A stretch of 64,000 nt of DNA from Serpentinicella sp031432315 (GTDB taxonomy: Bacteria; Bacillota; Clostridia; Peptostreptococcales; Natronincolaceae). The notes under the pieces are model-generated. The model did no database searches, was not told the DNA's origin, and was given only the letters and a program-made list of their open reading frames with translations. Each line of letters starts with the position of its first letter. The stretch's first letter is position 1. The translations under genes and the position numbers were made by a program. The stretch covers positions 12,231-76,230 of the forward strand of contig NZ_JAVKGO010000009.1 of the NCBI RefSeq assembly GCF_031432315.1, in the 5' to 3' direction. Shown here piece by piece: positions 34,693 to 43,014 of the stretch.

Positions 34693-35040
34693 TTACAACT
34701 TATTTTCAGATTTGAACTTTTCAACAATATCTCTTATCTCTGTATCTTTTACTTCTTCAGTCTCTTGTAAATATTTGTTTATCATTTCAAATATTTTATC
34801 TACTTGATCATAGTTTAAATTTATATACCAGTCTTCATCAATGTTACTGCTTAAGATATCCTGTGCTTCATTGATACTAGCATCAGGATTTTTCTTTAGC
34901 AAAGTTTCATAAATTTTTCGCCCTATCTCTTCATACACTTCCCATGCATAAATTTCAAATCGACTTTTTTCTTTCGTTTTGTAGATTATAAAAATAATAG
35001 CAGCAATTACAAAGATAATTAGTAAAGTATATCTAATCAT
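34693..35040 (-). CDS. Hypothetical membrane-anchored protein
   Basis: 115 residues. A membrane helix lies at residues 3-20, followed by a Lys/Glu-rich helical domain (YAWEVYEEIGRKIYETLLKK, EAQDILSSNIDEDWYINLNY). No family was recognised. SD AAGGAG-like sequence precedes ATG. The gene is flanked by a hairpin terminator downstream and an AT-rich gap upstream. Confidence 0.55.
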   Translation of the reverse strand: MIRYTLLIIFVIAAIIFIIYKTKEKSRFEIYAWEVYEEIGRKIYETLLKKNPDASINEAQDILSSNIDEDWYINLNYDQVDKIFEMINKYLQETEEVKDTEIRDIVEKFKSENKL

Positions 35041-35333
35041 ATTTTTCTCCTTTTCAAGGAAATTTTTTATTAGTACTATTATTAATAAAAGGAGTATTTA
35101 TTAAACAATATTTTTATAATCTTTGTTATCTAGATGATTAATTCACCACTTTTATTTGATAAATATCAACAAACTTTAATTTAGTCTAATACAAAGACCT
35201 CATGTTAACCATTGCTATAAACAGAGTAAATATTTATTTTTTTATACATACACACATTTTTTCTAAAAAAATATTATATATTATAGCTAATTTTTGATGA
35301 GCTTAAATTATATTTTAAAGGAAGGTGTCATTT
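35041..35333. other. AT-rich intergenic region between divergent genes
   Basis: About 290 bp without an open frame worth calling. It must hold the divergent promoters for the hypothetical gene and the small hydrophobic protein; I see no confident -35/-10 pair. Confidence 0.5.
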
Positions 35334-35522
35334 ATGAGCGATGTTACACAAAAAAGTTTTCTAGGTGGTTTGTTTGGTGGCCAAAGTAGCTTATTGTTCT
35401 TTTTCTTATTACTTGTAATTATTTTCTGTAATTGTAGCTTATTTGCAGGCTCTGGAGATAGTCTATTGTTCTTCTTCTTATTACTTGTAGTTTTATTTAC
35501 TGGTAGCGGCTTATTTATATAA
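35334..35522 (+). CDS. Tiny hydrophobic protein 1 with internal repeat
   Basis: 62 residues from ATG at 35334, which follows GGAAGGTG by 6 nt. Plan: FLGGLFGGQSS, then SLLFFFLLLVIIFCNC, a short Gly/Ser/Asp spacer, and a second SLLFFFLLLVVLF. The two hydrophobic segments are near copies and could each span a membrane. The protein is about half identical to the next gene. Tiny Gly/Phe/Leu-rich proteins of this kind are often spore-associated in Clostridia, but that is inference. Confidence 0.75.
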   Translation: MSDVTQKSFLGGLFGGQSSLLFFFLLLVIIFCNCSLFAGSGDSLLFFFLLLVVLFTGSGLFI

Positions 35523-35632
35523 TTTTTTCATAATAAATTCCTCTGGTCTTCTTCATACACCATTTAACCCCTTATAACATACTGTATATTAAGACTAGGA
35601 TATAGTCTTAATTTAAATAAGGGGGATTGTTT

Positions 35633-35815
35633 ATGAGCCAAAAAAGTGTATTAGGTGGTATTTTTGGTGGTCAAAGCAGCTTACTATTTTTCTTCTTGTT
35701 ACTAGTCATCATATTCTGTAACTGTGGTATTTTTAGAGGATCAAGCGATAGCTTGTTATTCTTCTTCTTACTACTTGTTCTTCTATTTGGTGGCAGAGGA
35801 TTATGGGGCTACTAA
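35633..35815 (+). CDS. Tiny hydrophobic protein 2 with internal repeat
   Basis: 60 residues from ATG at 35633, which lies after AAGGGGG. It has the same layout as its neighbour: VLGGIFGGQSS, SLLFFFLLLVIIFCNC, GIFRGSSD, SLLFFFLLLVLLF, then a GGRGLWGY tail. A small hairpin (AAGACTA/TAGTCTT, 35591-35610) stands between the two genes and a strong terminator follows this one. The pair is a tandem duplication of a gene that is itself internally duplicated. Confidence 0.75.
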   Translation: MSQKSVLGGIFGGQSSLLFFFLLLVIIFCNCGIFRGSSDSLLFFFLLLVLLFGGRGLWGY

Positions 35816-35826
35816 AGGGTTAACGC

Positions 35827-35866
35827 TAAAAGACTTGGTGTTTTTTATAACACCAAGTCTTTTTAC
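35827..35866 (+). terminator. Intrinsic terminator
   Basis: AAAGACTTGGTGTT and AACACCAAGTCTTT enclose a 7-nt loop, followed by four T. It ends the tiny-protein pair. Confidence 0.88.
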
Positions 35867-35905
35867 TTTATATTAAATCTACATAGTTTTAAAAACTTAG
35901 CTTCA

Positions 35906-35934
35906 TTGAACTTTTAATATATATATGTTACGAT
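35906..35934 (+). promoter_or_regulatory. Sigma-A-like promoter of the SurA_N lipoprotein gene
   Basis: TTGAAC and TACGAT at 17-nt spacing, about 45 bp before the start codon. Two related ACGATATA words overlap the -10. Confidence 0.5.
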
Positions 35935-35978
35935 ATACTCTAAACGATATATTTTATATGTAAAGAAAGGGGTTATTT

Positions 35979-36647
35979 ATGTTTTTTAAAAAGAAAATGT
36001 TGTTTACGGTTGTAGCATTAATTGGTATCCTTCTACTTGGATGTTCGCCCCAAGAAAGTGATGATTTTTTAGGTGAGTATACTGGCACTGTTGTTGCAAA
36101 GGTTAATGGTGTTAATATTGGTGCTGATCTATTACAAGATACGTTTGAAAGTATGAAATTAAGATATGAAACAGAAGGAATGGACTTTGATAGTGAAGAA
36201 GGTCAAGAGGCTTTAGAGTATCTACAAGAAATGGCACTTGATCAACTAGTACAAGAAGAAGTGCTGGTACAAGCTTCAAAAGAGGTTGTATCTGATGATG
36301 CATTAGACGAACGTCTAAACGAAATTAAATCCCAATTTCCATCGGAAGATGAATATTTAGAAATTTTAGAAACGCAAGGTATTACGGAAGAATTTGTTGT
36401 TCAAAATCTTCGAATTGAATTATTTATGGAAAAACAACTATCAGATATCACTGTTACTGATGAAGAATTAGAAGCGGCTTATGATCTTTATATACTACAA
36501 GCTGAACAAGCTGATGAAGAAGTATTAAGCTTTGAGGAAATAAAGGCTAACCTTGAACACTATAAAATACAAGTTAAACAACAAGACCAATTTGAAGCTA
36601 TTATCGAAAATCTAATGGAAGAAAGCGAAATAGAAAAATTTATATAA
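35979..36647 (+). CDS. Lipoprotein with SurA N-terminal (chaperone) domain
   Basis: 222 residues. Signal peptide ending in the lipobox LLGC (Cys about residue 22). The rest is helical and acidic: VVAKVNGVNIGADLLQDTFE, LVQEEVLVQASKEV, EEFVVQNLRIELFMEKQL. This matches the SurA_N/PrsA chaperone module. There is no rotamase (parvulin) domain, so it may be a holdase rather than an isomerase. It would be anchored on the outer face of the membrane. AAAGGGG precedes the ATG. Confidence 0.85.
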   Translation: MFFKKKMLFTVVALIGILLLGCSPQESDDFLGEYTGTVVAKVNGVNIGADLLQDTFESMKLRYETEGMDFDSEEGQEALEYLQEMALDQLVQEEVLVQASKEVVSDDALDERLNEIKSQFPSEDEYLEILETQGITEEFVVQNLRIELFMEKQLSDITVTDEELEAAYDLYILQAEQADEEVLSFEEIKANLEHYKIQVKQQDQFEAIIENLMEESEIEKFI

Positions 36648-36690
36648 AAAAATGAGCGAAATTATGTATACATAGTTTCGCTCATTTTTT
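36645..36690. terminator. Bidirectional intrinsic terminator
   Basis: AAAAAATGAGCGAAA and TTTCGCTCATTTTTT pair around ATTATG/CATAGT, with A and T runs on both sides. It serves the lipoprotein gene and the convergent arsenic operon. Confidence 0.9.
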
Positions 36691-36695
36691 ATGCA

Positions 36696-37106
36696 CTATA
36701 GCTTTATTTCACCACGCTGAATTCGTTTAGATAAATCTTTTATTTTTTCTTCTATTATTCTTGCTGTTTTAATAAACGCTTCATCTTCTTCCCCAGAAGG
36801 ATCTTCAAGTCCCCAGTCTTCTTCATTTTTTGATGGTAAGAAAGGGCATACTACGTTACAACCCATTTTTATAACGATATCAACCTCTGGAATATCACTT
36901 AGTAATTTTGACTTTTGTGTTTTATTCATGTCTATGTCATATAGATCCTTAACAATCCTTACCGCATCTTGATTAATTTGAGGCCTTAACTCTGTTCCAG
37001 CAGAATAGGATTCAAACACATCACTTGCTAGTGCTTTCCCTAAAGCTTCTGCCATCTGGGAACGACAGGAGTTATGCACACATATAAATCCAACCTTTGG
37101 TTTCAT
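36696..37106 (-). CDS. arsC: Arsenate reductase, thioredoxin-coupled type
   Basis: 136 residues from ATG at 37106, which stands 9 nt after GGGAGG. The low-molecular-weight phosphatase loop is C9-V-H-N-S-C-R15 (CX5R). C83 and C88 (MGCNVVCP) complete the Cys triad of the thioredoxin-dependent ArsC family, and the DPSG loop carries the general acid. It reduces arsenate to arsenite, which Acr3 then exports. Third gene of arsR-acr3-arsC, 19 bp after acr3. Confidence 0.95.
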   Translation of the reverse strand: MKPKVGFICVHNSCRSQMAEALGKALASDVFESYSAGTELRPQINQDAVRIVKDLYDIDMNKTQKSKLLSDIPEVDIVIKMGCNVVCPFLPSKNEEDWGLEDPSGEEDEAFIKTARIIEEKIKDLSKRIQRGEIKL

Positions 37107-37125
37107 TTTAATTATCCTCCCGTAC

Positions 37126-38190
37126 CTATAATGTTGATGGATCTTTAAACCAATGTCTTGTACCATTTGCTATTCTAACTAAAGCTAGCATGACTGGTAC
37201 TTCGACTAAAACTCCTACTACAGTGGCCAATGTTGCGCCAGAGTCTAAACCAAATAATGAAATAGCCACAGCTACGGCTAACTCGAAAAAATTACTCGCG
37301 CCTATCATACTTGCTGGTGATGCCACATCATGGGGTAAATTCCAAGCCTTAGACCATCCATACGCAAGGGCAAAAATAAAGAATGTCTGAATAGTTAATG
37401 GTATTGCAATTAATAAAATGTGTAGCGGATTACTTAATATAACTTCTCCTTGGAATGTAAAAATGATGATTAAGGTCAATAATAAACCAGCAATTGTTAC
37501 ATGATCAAACTTCTTAAGAAATACATTTTCAAAGTAATCTAAGCCTTTATACTTGATAATATACGTTCTTGATAAATACCCCCCTACTAATGGTATAACA
37601 ATAAATAAAAATACAGATAAGAATAATGTGTCATAGGGCACGAAGACATCAGTAACCCCTAATAATAGGGCAACTATTGGTGTAAAGGCAACTAATAATA
37701 TTAGGTTATTCACCGCAACCTGTACCAAAGTATATGCTGGATCTCCTTTAGTTAAGTGACTCCATACAAATACCATAGCCGTACATGGGGCTGCTCCTAA
37801 TAATACTGCCCCTGCTAAGTAATCATCTGCTAAAGATGCGGGGATGATATTTTGAAAAACAATTTTAAAGAAAAATGCCGCTATTAGATACATCGTAAAA
37901 GGTTTGATTAACCAGTTTACTGTACATGTTAAAATAAGTCCCTTTGGTTTCTTTGTAGCTTCTACAATACTTGAAAAATCAATTTTAAGCATCATAGGAT
38001 AAATCATTAGCCAAATCAAGATAGCTACGGGAATAGAAACATTTGCATATTCAAACTGACTTAGTACATCGGGTACAATTGGTAAAAACTGTCCAATTGC
38101 CACTCCTATTACTATACACAATGCCACCCAAAGGGTTAAGTACTTACCGAAAATACCTAATTCTGCACCTTTTTGTTTTTTTTCTGACAT
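37126..38190 (-). CDS. acr3: Arsenite efflux transporter Acr3
   Basis: 354 residues, ten predicted membrane helices, with the family signature GAAPCTAMVFVWSHLTKGDP that holds the essential Cys of helix 4. NNLILLVAFTPIVALLLG and IGASNFFELAVAVAISLFG are further BASS-superfamily elements. It exports arsenite using the proton gradient. It starts 2 bp after the arsR stop, so both are cotranscribed. Confidence 0.97.
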   Translation of the reverse strand: MSEKKQKGAELGIFGKYLTLWVALCIVIGVAIGQFLPIVPDVLSQFEYANVSIPVAILIWLMIYPMMLKIDFSSIVEATKKPKGLILTCTVNWLIKPFTMYLIAAFFFKIVFQNIIPASLADDYLAGAVLLGAAPCTAMVFVWSHLTKGDPAYTLVQVAVNNLILLVAFTPIVALLLGVTDVFVPYDTLFLSVFLFIVIPLVGGYLSRTYIIKYKGLDYFENVFLKKFDHVTIAGLLLTLIIIFTFQGEVILSNPLHILLIAIPLTIQTFFIFALAYGWSKAWNLPHDVASPASMIGASNFFELAVAVAISLFGLDSGATLATVVGVLVEVPVMLALVRIANGTRHWFKDPSTL

Positions 38191-38192
38191 TT

Positions 38193-38501
38193 TTACTCAC
38201 ACTCCTTTTTACTAACTACTATATTATTATTTAAATTATTTACTAAATTATCATTTATAAAGTGCCATACTAAAGCTAATTTCTCTTTATTAATAGAATA
38301 ATGCATCCATCTTCCACTTTTTCTAACGTTAACAACCCCTACTTGTTGAAGAACCTTCATATGATGGGATATTGTCGGTTGTGTCAAGTTGAGCTGATCT
38401 TGTATATCACAGGCACAATGCTCAGCGCCTGAAATAATTTGTAATATCTTAAGTCTATTTTCATCGGCTAACGCTTTAAATATCTCTACATATTCTTTCA
38501 T
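38193..38501 (-). CDS. arsR: ArsR/SmtB family arsenite-responsive repressor
   Basis: 102 residues: winged helix with recognition helix QPTISHHMKVLQQVGVV and a Cys pair C29/C31 (EHCACD) at the alpha-3 arsenite site, as in classic ArsR. Arsenite binding should release it from the operator upstream at 38551-38588. It is the first gene of the arsenic operon. Confidence 0.95.
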   Translation of the reverse strand: MKEYVEIFKALADENRLKILQIISGAEHCACDIQDQLNLTQPTISHHMKVLQQVGVVNVRKSGRWMHYSINKEKLALVWHFINDNLVNNLNNNIVVSKKECE

Positions 38502-38550
38502 TTATTCACCTCATTTACATTCATATATTTATATGTGTCTATGTATACTA

Positions 38551-38588
38551 TATAACAATACATTGACAATCGTCAATGTATTGTTATA
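38551..38588 (-). promoter_or_regulatory. Large inverted repeat, likely ArsR operator
   Basis: Two 17-nt arms (TATAACAATACATTGAC and its exact complement) surround the 4-nt centre AATC. It lies 50 bp before the arsR start. The core ACATTGAC/GTCAATGT resembles 12-2-12 type ArsR/SmtB operators. It could also fold as a hairpin at the end of the ClC transcript, but it has no T run. Confidence 0.75.
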
Positions 38589-38617
38589 TTTTATTTAAAT
38601 ATTGTATAACCTCTCAT

Positions 38618-39898
38618 TTAGTGCTTTCTTTTATTAACATCTTTTTTTCTTAGTTTTTTCATTTCTTCAAACTGCCACTGATCAGGATTGGTTACTCCAT
38701 AAATTACTTGACTATGTCCTATGGCATAGCCTATTATACTTCCTAATGTTGCTGGTACACCTAACCGTAGTCCTACCATTTCTACTAACATTACAGCTGC
38801 TGCTACTGGTACATTTGCAACACTAGCAAGACTAGCAGCCATGCCTGCAATTACTAAAGAAGATGATAATCCGATGTCTCCTACCCCAATAATGGTGGCA
38901 ACACTATTTCCTGCAATTGCACCTATAAATAATGATGGAATGACTAACCCGGCACTTCCACCAGATGCAACTGTCAAGGATGTGGCAATTATCTTTCCTA
39001 TAAAAAGTGCCAACAGCATACTCAAAGGTAAGACTGTGTCTATCATTTCTTGTATAATACTTGTCCCTGTACCACTAACCTTTGGTACTATAATCAGAAT
39101 AACTCCTACTAATAATCCTCCGATTAGTGGATGTATTGGTCTAAGCGGTGCTTTCTTAAAAATATTTTGTATTTTTGAAAAAACACCCATAAAAATTAGC
39201 GATAATATCCCAGCTAAAATAGCAGCCAACACAAAGAATGGTACATTATATACATTTGGCAGATAATCAGGTATGTTAAAAAGAGGTGTGGATTTTGAAA
39301 TCATACTATAGACAACAAATCCCATTGTTGAAGATAACATGGCTGGAAATAAATCCGAATAATGCAATGATGATCGATATAGTATCTCAACGACAAATAT
39401 ACCACCACCTAAAGGAGATCTAAATATTGCACCTATTGCACCAGCAGCTCCGCATATAATTAACGTTCTTCTGTCATGTTTATCAAGTAAATTTTTAAAA
39501 ACAGGCAATTTACTAATACCATTTGATAACCCTCCACCAATAACCAACATTGGCCCTTCGACCCCACCACTACCTCGAAACCCTAAGGTAATCGCTGTAC
39601 TAATTAATTTAGTAAAGGAAGATTTATACTCTAACTGATCTTTTTTTAAATTAATTGTACTAATATATCGATCAGTACCAAATCCAGCTGCTGAACGATC
39701 TCTAATATAAATTAAGGACAATAACCCGCCTCCAATAGCAGGTGCTATCCACAAAGGTACACTTTTACTTAATTCACTGGTTAATTCAATAGATTTTTGC
39801 AATGCTACAGCTGACAACCCACCACCTATTCCCACTAGCGTGGCAATAAGAATCCACTTCATCATATACTTACCTACGTACTCAAAAATATTTTTCAT
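38618..39898 (-). CDS. ClC family chloride channel/antiporter
   Basis: 426 residues with the ClC fold of repeated helices. Signatures: GSGGVEGPMLVIGGGLSNG (the GxEGP motif with gating Glu), CGAAGAIGAIFRSPLGGGIF and SGGSAGLVIPSLFIGAIAG. There is no C-terminal CBS domain and no TrkA domain. The GVEGP text argues against the fluoride-specific CLC-F branch. It is monocistronic with its own promoter. Confidence 0.92.
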   Translation of the reverse strand: MKNIFEYVGKYMMKWILIATLVGIGGGLSAVALQKSIELTSELSKSVPLWIAPAIGGGLLSLIYIRDRSAAGFGTDRYISTINLKKDQLEYKSSFTKLISTAITLGFRGSGGVEGPMLVIGGGLSNGISKLPVFKNLLDKHDRRTLIICGAAGAIGAIFRSPLGGGIFVVEILYRSSLHYSDLFPAMLSSTMGFVVYSMISKSTPLFNIPDYLPNVYNVPFFVLAAILAGILSLIFMGVFSKIQNIFKKAPLRPIHPLIGGLLVGVILIIVPKVSGTGTSIIQEMIDTVLPLSMLLALFIGKIIATSLTVASGGSAGLVIPSLFIGAIAGNSVATIIGVGDIGLSSSLVIAGMAASLASVANVPVAAAVMLVEMVGLRLGVPATLGSIIGYAIGHSQVIYGVTNPDQWQFEEMKKLRKKDVNKRKH

Positions 39899-39943
39899 CA
39901 GCTTTACTCCTAATTTTAGGTTTGTAATTTTTACTCAAACTGT

Positions 39944-39972
39944 ATAATAACGTACAATATAAAGTTGGTCAA
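39944..39972 (-). promoter_or_regulatory. Sigma-A promoter of the ClC gene
   Basis: Minus strand TTGACC (39972-39967) and TATTAT (39949-39944) at 17-nt spacing, about 45 bp before the start codon. Confidence 0.65.
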
Positions 39973-40157
39973 TCTTAAATATAAAGTAAAATAATTCTGA
40001 ATTATTACTAAGATTATGCGTAATACTATTTATAATATACAGTAAACCAGATAATGAGGCATTCGTAGTGCCTTAGTTATTTATAAGAGATAATGTAGGT
40101 AATTTCATAATAAACTTAAAGAACTTAAATATGCCTTCCTTTTCTTTAAAATAAATT

Positions 40158-40190
40158 TTAAAACAGAATGTTATGCACATTCTGTTTTTA
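40158..40190 (-). terminator. Intrinsic terminator
   Basis: AAAACAGAATGT and ACATTCTGTTTT are separated by 5 nt. It lies 17 bp after the YibQ-like stop codon. Confidence 0.75.
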
Positions 40191-40206
40191 TTACTTATCA
40201 TTAATT

Positions 40207-41022
40207 TTATTCTAGTAGTTCTGATACAGGCACAATTTTAACGCCTTTATTTTCAAATTCATGGATCATATCCTTTATGCCTTTGGCAGTAACTGTTCCA
40301 CCTTCTGGCCCTACATGCCCAATTCCTATGGCTTTACCATTCTCCATAGCTAAATCTTTTAGTTGTTGTAGCTGGTTCTTTATACTATTATAGTCTTTAT
40401 TATTATCAATAAATACATCTCTTGTCCGTACTGACACCCCATGTGCTTTAGCTACTTCTTCTACTACTGATTTTGAGCTAGTTCTACTATCAACAATATA
40501 CATATTATGTTCTTTTAAAACCTCTATAATTGCAGTCATTATTCGTAGATCTTCAGTTGCTTTTGAACCCATATGATTATTTAATCCCACAGCAAAAGGA
40601 ACTTCTTCAATTGCTTCTCTTAAAATACTTTTTATCTCATCTGTACTTAAATCTGTTGTAATACCTTTTTCTCCTAACCATTTAGGATTACCAGTATGAG
40701 GCTGCATTGGTAGATGGATAATAACTTCATGCCCTAATGAGTGAGCTAGTTTTGCCTCCTCCTTAGAATAAGGCATAAATGGCATAATAGCACAAGTTAA
40801 TGGTGCTTTTATTTCCGTTAACATTTTTTCTGTTCCTTCCCCATTGTTTCCAAAATCATCTATTACAATTGCAGCCTGTGGTCCAATATTATTATAAAAT
40901 GTGATAACACTTACTTTCAATTTGCAAATAGGATAATTAATTCCAAGAATTATTGCTAATATCAATACTAATATTAATAAGTTCTTCTTTTTTGATTTAA
41001 TTATTTTTTTTAACTTTTTCAT
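40207..41022 (-). CDS. Divergent polysaccharide deacetylase family protein (YibQ-like)
   Basis: 271 residues. N-terminal membrane anchor (about 12-30), then the divergent deacetylase domain: AAIVIDDFGNNGEGTEKML, HEVIIHLPMQPHTG, VGLNNHMGSKAT and IGIGHVGPEGGTV. Asp/His residues in IDDFG, HLPMQPH and NNHMGS suit a metal-dependent carbohydrate esterase. The substrate is unknown but the location is outside the membrane. It is transcribed alone. Confidence 0.9.
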   Translation of the reverse strand: MKKLKKIIKSKKKNLLILVLILAIILGINYPICKLKVSVITFYNNIGPQAAIVIDDFGNNGEGTEKMLTEIKAPLTCAIMPFMPYSKEEAKLAHSLGHEVIIHLPMQPHTGNPKWLGEKGITTDLSTDEIKSILREAIEEVPFAVGLNNHMGSKATEDLRIMTAIIEVLKEHNMYIVDSRTSSKSVVEEVAKAHGVSVRTRDVFIDNNKDYNSIKNQLQQLKDLAMENGKAIGIGHVGPEGGTVTAKGIKDMIHEFENKGVKIVPVSELLE

Positions 41023-41241
41023 TTACATACCTCTTTTTTAGAAAATAATTAATTTGATTTGCTTAATATTTACTGTACTTACACTTAGATCATCACATTG
41101 ATCATTAAAAACAATTTATAAATTCTAGACTAAAAAATCCTGTTTAAAAAGTACTTAATTTTTAGAATGAATAATTTAATGAATAAAAACAAAAGATATA
41201 TGTGCAACACTATTTTAATTCATATTAGGAGGTATTTAGTA

Positions 41242-41613
41242 ATGTCAGAAGAAAGAAATCCAAATAGAACGCAAGACGCTCCAAGTTGGGGAAGGCTTAT
41301 TTTAAGATTTATTATATCAGCTATTGTAGTTGGTATTGCAGCATTTATTACTCCTGGTTTTCAAATTGATGGGTTATGGGGTGTTCTATTAGCAGCTTTA
41401 GCTATTTCTATTGTTAACTACATTATAGAACGTGTTTTTAACTTCGATGCATCGCCTTTTGGTAGAGGAATAGCAGGATTTATTGTTGCTGCAATCGTAA
41501 TTTACTTAAGCCAATTTGTAGTTGCTGCTATGCAGGTAAGTATTTGGGGAGCAATTATTGGTGCCCTTGTAATTGGTATAATTGATATGGTTATACCAGG
41601 AGAAACAATTTAA
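41242..41613 (+). CDS. Small membrane protein of the phage-holin-like family (YvlD type)
   Basis: 123 residues from ATG at 41242, preceded by AGGAGG 9 nt upstream. Four hydrophobic helices: ILRFIISAIVVGIAAFITPG, LWGVLLAALAISIVNYII, GIAGFIVAAIVIYLSQFVV and IWGAIIGALVIGIIDMVIP. The holin label is a family name. There are no phage genes nearby, and chromosomal members are membrane proteins of unknown function. Confidence 0.8.
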   Translation: MSEERNPNRTQDAPSWGRLILRFIISAIVVGIAAFITPGFQIDGLWGVLLAALAISIVNYIIERVFNFDASPFGRGIAGFIVAAIVIYLSQFVVAAMQVSIWGAIIGALVIGIIDMVIPGETI

Positions 41614-41618
41614 TATAT

Positions 41619-41760
41619 AATCCACATATTATAAACTTATTTCCACAGCATATGTGGATTGTTTGGTTAATATTTATGTCTAAAATAGTCGTCTTTACAC
41701 TGTTTTAACAAAAGAATAGTTATTTATGCACATTATCCACAAAAACAATCCACATATGCT
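41619..41760. repeat. Inverted repeats and DnaA-box-like words between convergent genes
   Basis: AATCCACATA (41619) pairs with TATGTGGATT (41651) as a probable terminator. AGCATATGTGGATTGTTT (41647-41664) has an exact 18-nt inverted copy at 41743-41760. A perfect DnaA-box consensus TTATCCACA lies at 41733-41741, with several one- or two-mismatch words around it. Confidence 0.6.
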
Positions 41761-42500
41761 TATGGGTTATTTTCAAAGTATTTTTGAATTCCCATATATA
41801 TTGCAAATGCGACTTTTTGTTGATATTCAGATGTTCCTAACAGTTTTTCTTCATTAGGATTAGATAAAAATCCACACTCTACAAGTGCTGTTGGTATATC
41901 TAATCCTTTTATTATATACACACCTTCTTTTTCTAGTGCAACTCGCTTGTTACCTTGATCTAACACATTTTTTAACTCTTCTTGTATTTTCTCAGCTAAA
42001 TCTTTTCCTGTTGTACTTCCCTTAGGATAAAAAGTTTGTGCGCCATAGTATTTTGTTTGTGGAAAACTATTTAAATGAATTGTAACAAATATATCAGGTT
42101 GAGCATTAGTCACTACTGCCCTTCTATTTCTTAAATCTTCATTTTTCTTCTGTCTAATACTCCCACCTTCAGAATACAAACCATAATCATCATTTCGGGT
42201 CATGATTACAACTCCGCCATCTTGTTCAAGGTACTCTTTTAAATATTGTGAAATTGATAAATTTATATTCTTTTCCTTTATCCCGCTTTTACCTATTGCT
42301 CCAGGATCTACGCCACCATGTCCTGGATCTATAACAATTACTTTTGTTGTAACAGGCATAAGACACGGCTCAGATGGCTCAGATCTTATATAAATTAACT
42401 TATTAATAGCAAGAAATAGCAAGAAAACACAAAGCAAGGCACAAAGCAAGGCACACACAATGTAATATATCCACTTTTTTTCTACAACAATAAATTTCAT
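41760..42500 (-). CDS. cwlD: N-acetylmuramoyl-L-alanine amidase CwlD
   Basis: 246 residues from ATG at 42500, after GGGGTGG. Membrane anchor at about 8-30, then an Amidase_3 domain: VIVIDPGHGGVDPGAIGKSG, the Glu in GIKEKNINLSIS, VTIHLNSFP and PTALVECGFLSNP supply zinc ligands and the catalytic Glu. In spore formers CwlD works with PdaA to make the muramic delta-lactam of spore cortex, needed for germination. Its place after rpsI is the usual Firmicutes order. Confidence 0.92.
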   Translation of the reverse strand: MKFIVVEKKWIYYIVCALLCALLCVFLLFLAINKLIYIRSEPSEPCLMPVTTKVIVIDPGHGGVDPGAIGKSGIKEKNINLSISQYLKEYLEQDGGVVIMTRNDDYGLYSEGGSIRQKKNEDLRNRRAVVTNAQPDIFVTIHLNSFPQTKYYGAQTFYPKGSTTGKDLAEKIQEELKNVLDQGNKRVALEKEGVYIIKGLDIPTALVECGFLSNPNEEKLLGTSEYQQKVAFAIYMGIQKYFENNP

Positions 42501-43014
42501 TATACCACCCCGATTTTTTTCCATACTTACTTATTTATATGTAAAGTTTTATCTATAGTTTACAATTAAATTACTAATCACTAACTATTTATCGACAGTA
42601 TTTTTTATATTTCCCGGGAAAACACCCTAATATTTCAAATATTAGAAGTATAAAAATAAACTATATAATTGCGCTTTTATTTTCTTAATATTTAGGAGTA
42701 TATGAGGTATTAATAAGAAAGTTGCTGCTTAGAATGTACTTAATTCCTGTCTTATAGAATTAGAAATGATTTTAACAGTCCTTACGCCCTTAACCTTTAA
42801 GTAGACTTACAAATTCAAAGTTAAGGGTAATGATTTTAGTATATAAAAAAAGACCCTCATGTAATAATGGAGCAGAATATAACCCACTCAGCGATTAAAA
42901 AAGAGTCAAAAACGAAAAAATCCTCCTTTATAATCTTTTGAGGACTTTAATATAATCTAATAATTTATGTTAATTGTAGATGTTTTTTAGTCATTTTTAT
43001 AGATTTTTATAAAA
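42501..43014. other. Gene-free region of about 510 bp between rpsI and cwlD
   Basis: No convincing frame. It holds a CCCTTAAC/GTTAAGGG inverted repeat (42788-42826) and a CCTC/GAGG hairpin near 42930-42950. A stretch at 42850-42900 of less AT-rich text (AGACCCTCATG, GGAGCAGAATATAACCCAC) does not look like local background. It may be a relic or an unrecognised RNA. Confidence 0.4.

Larger units (their letters stand above)
39899..40206. other. Intergenic region with ClC promoter and YibQ terminator
   Basis: 308 bp without a gene. The left part holds the promoter of the ClC gene; the right part (40158-40190) holds the terminator of the YibQ-like gene. Nothing else was recognised. Confidence 0.6.

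Noticed and set aside
38618..39898. Fluoride-specific CLC-F antiporter
   Set aside because: The filter motif reads GVEGP as in chloride-type ClC proteins, and no fluoride aptamer lies upstream of this gene.
41242..41613. Phage holin, sign of a prophage
   Set aside because: Only the family name suggests phage. No lysis, capsid or integrase genes are near, and a chromosomal membrane protein is more likely.
41619..41760. Replication origin
   Set aside because: DnaA-box words occur, but there is no dnaA/dnaN/gyr neighbourhood and no AT-rich repeat array.
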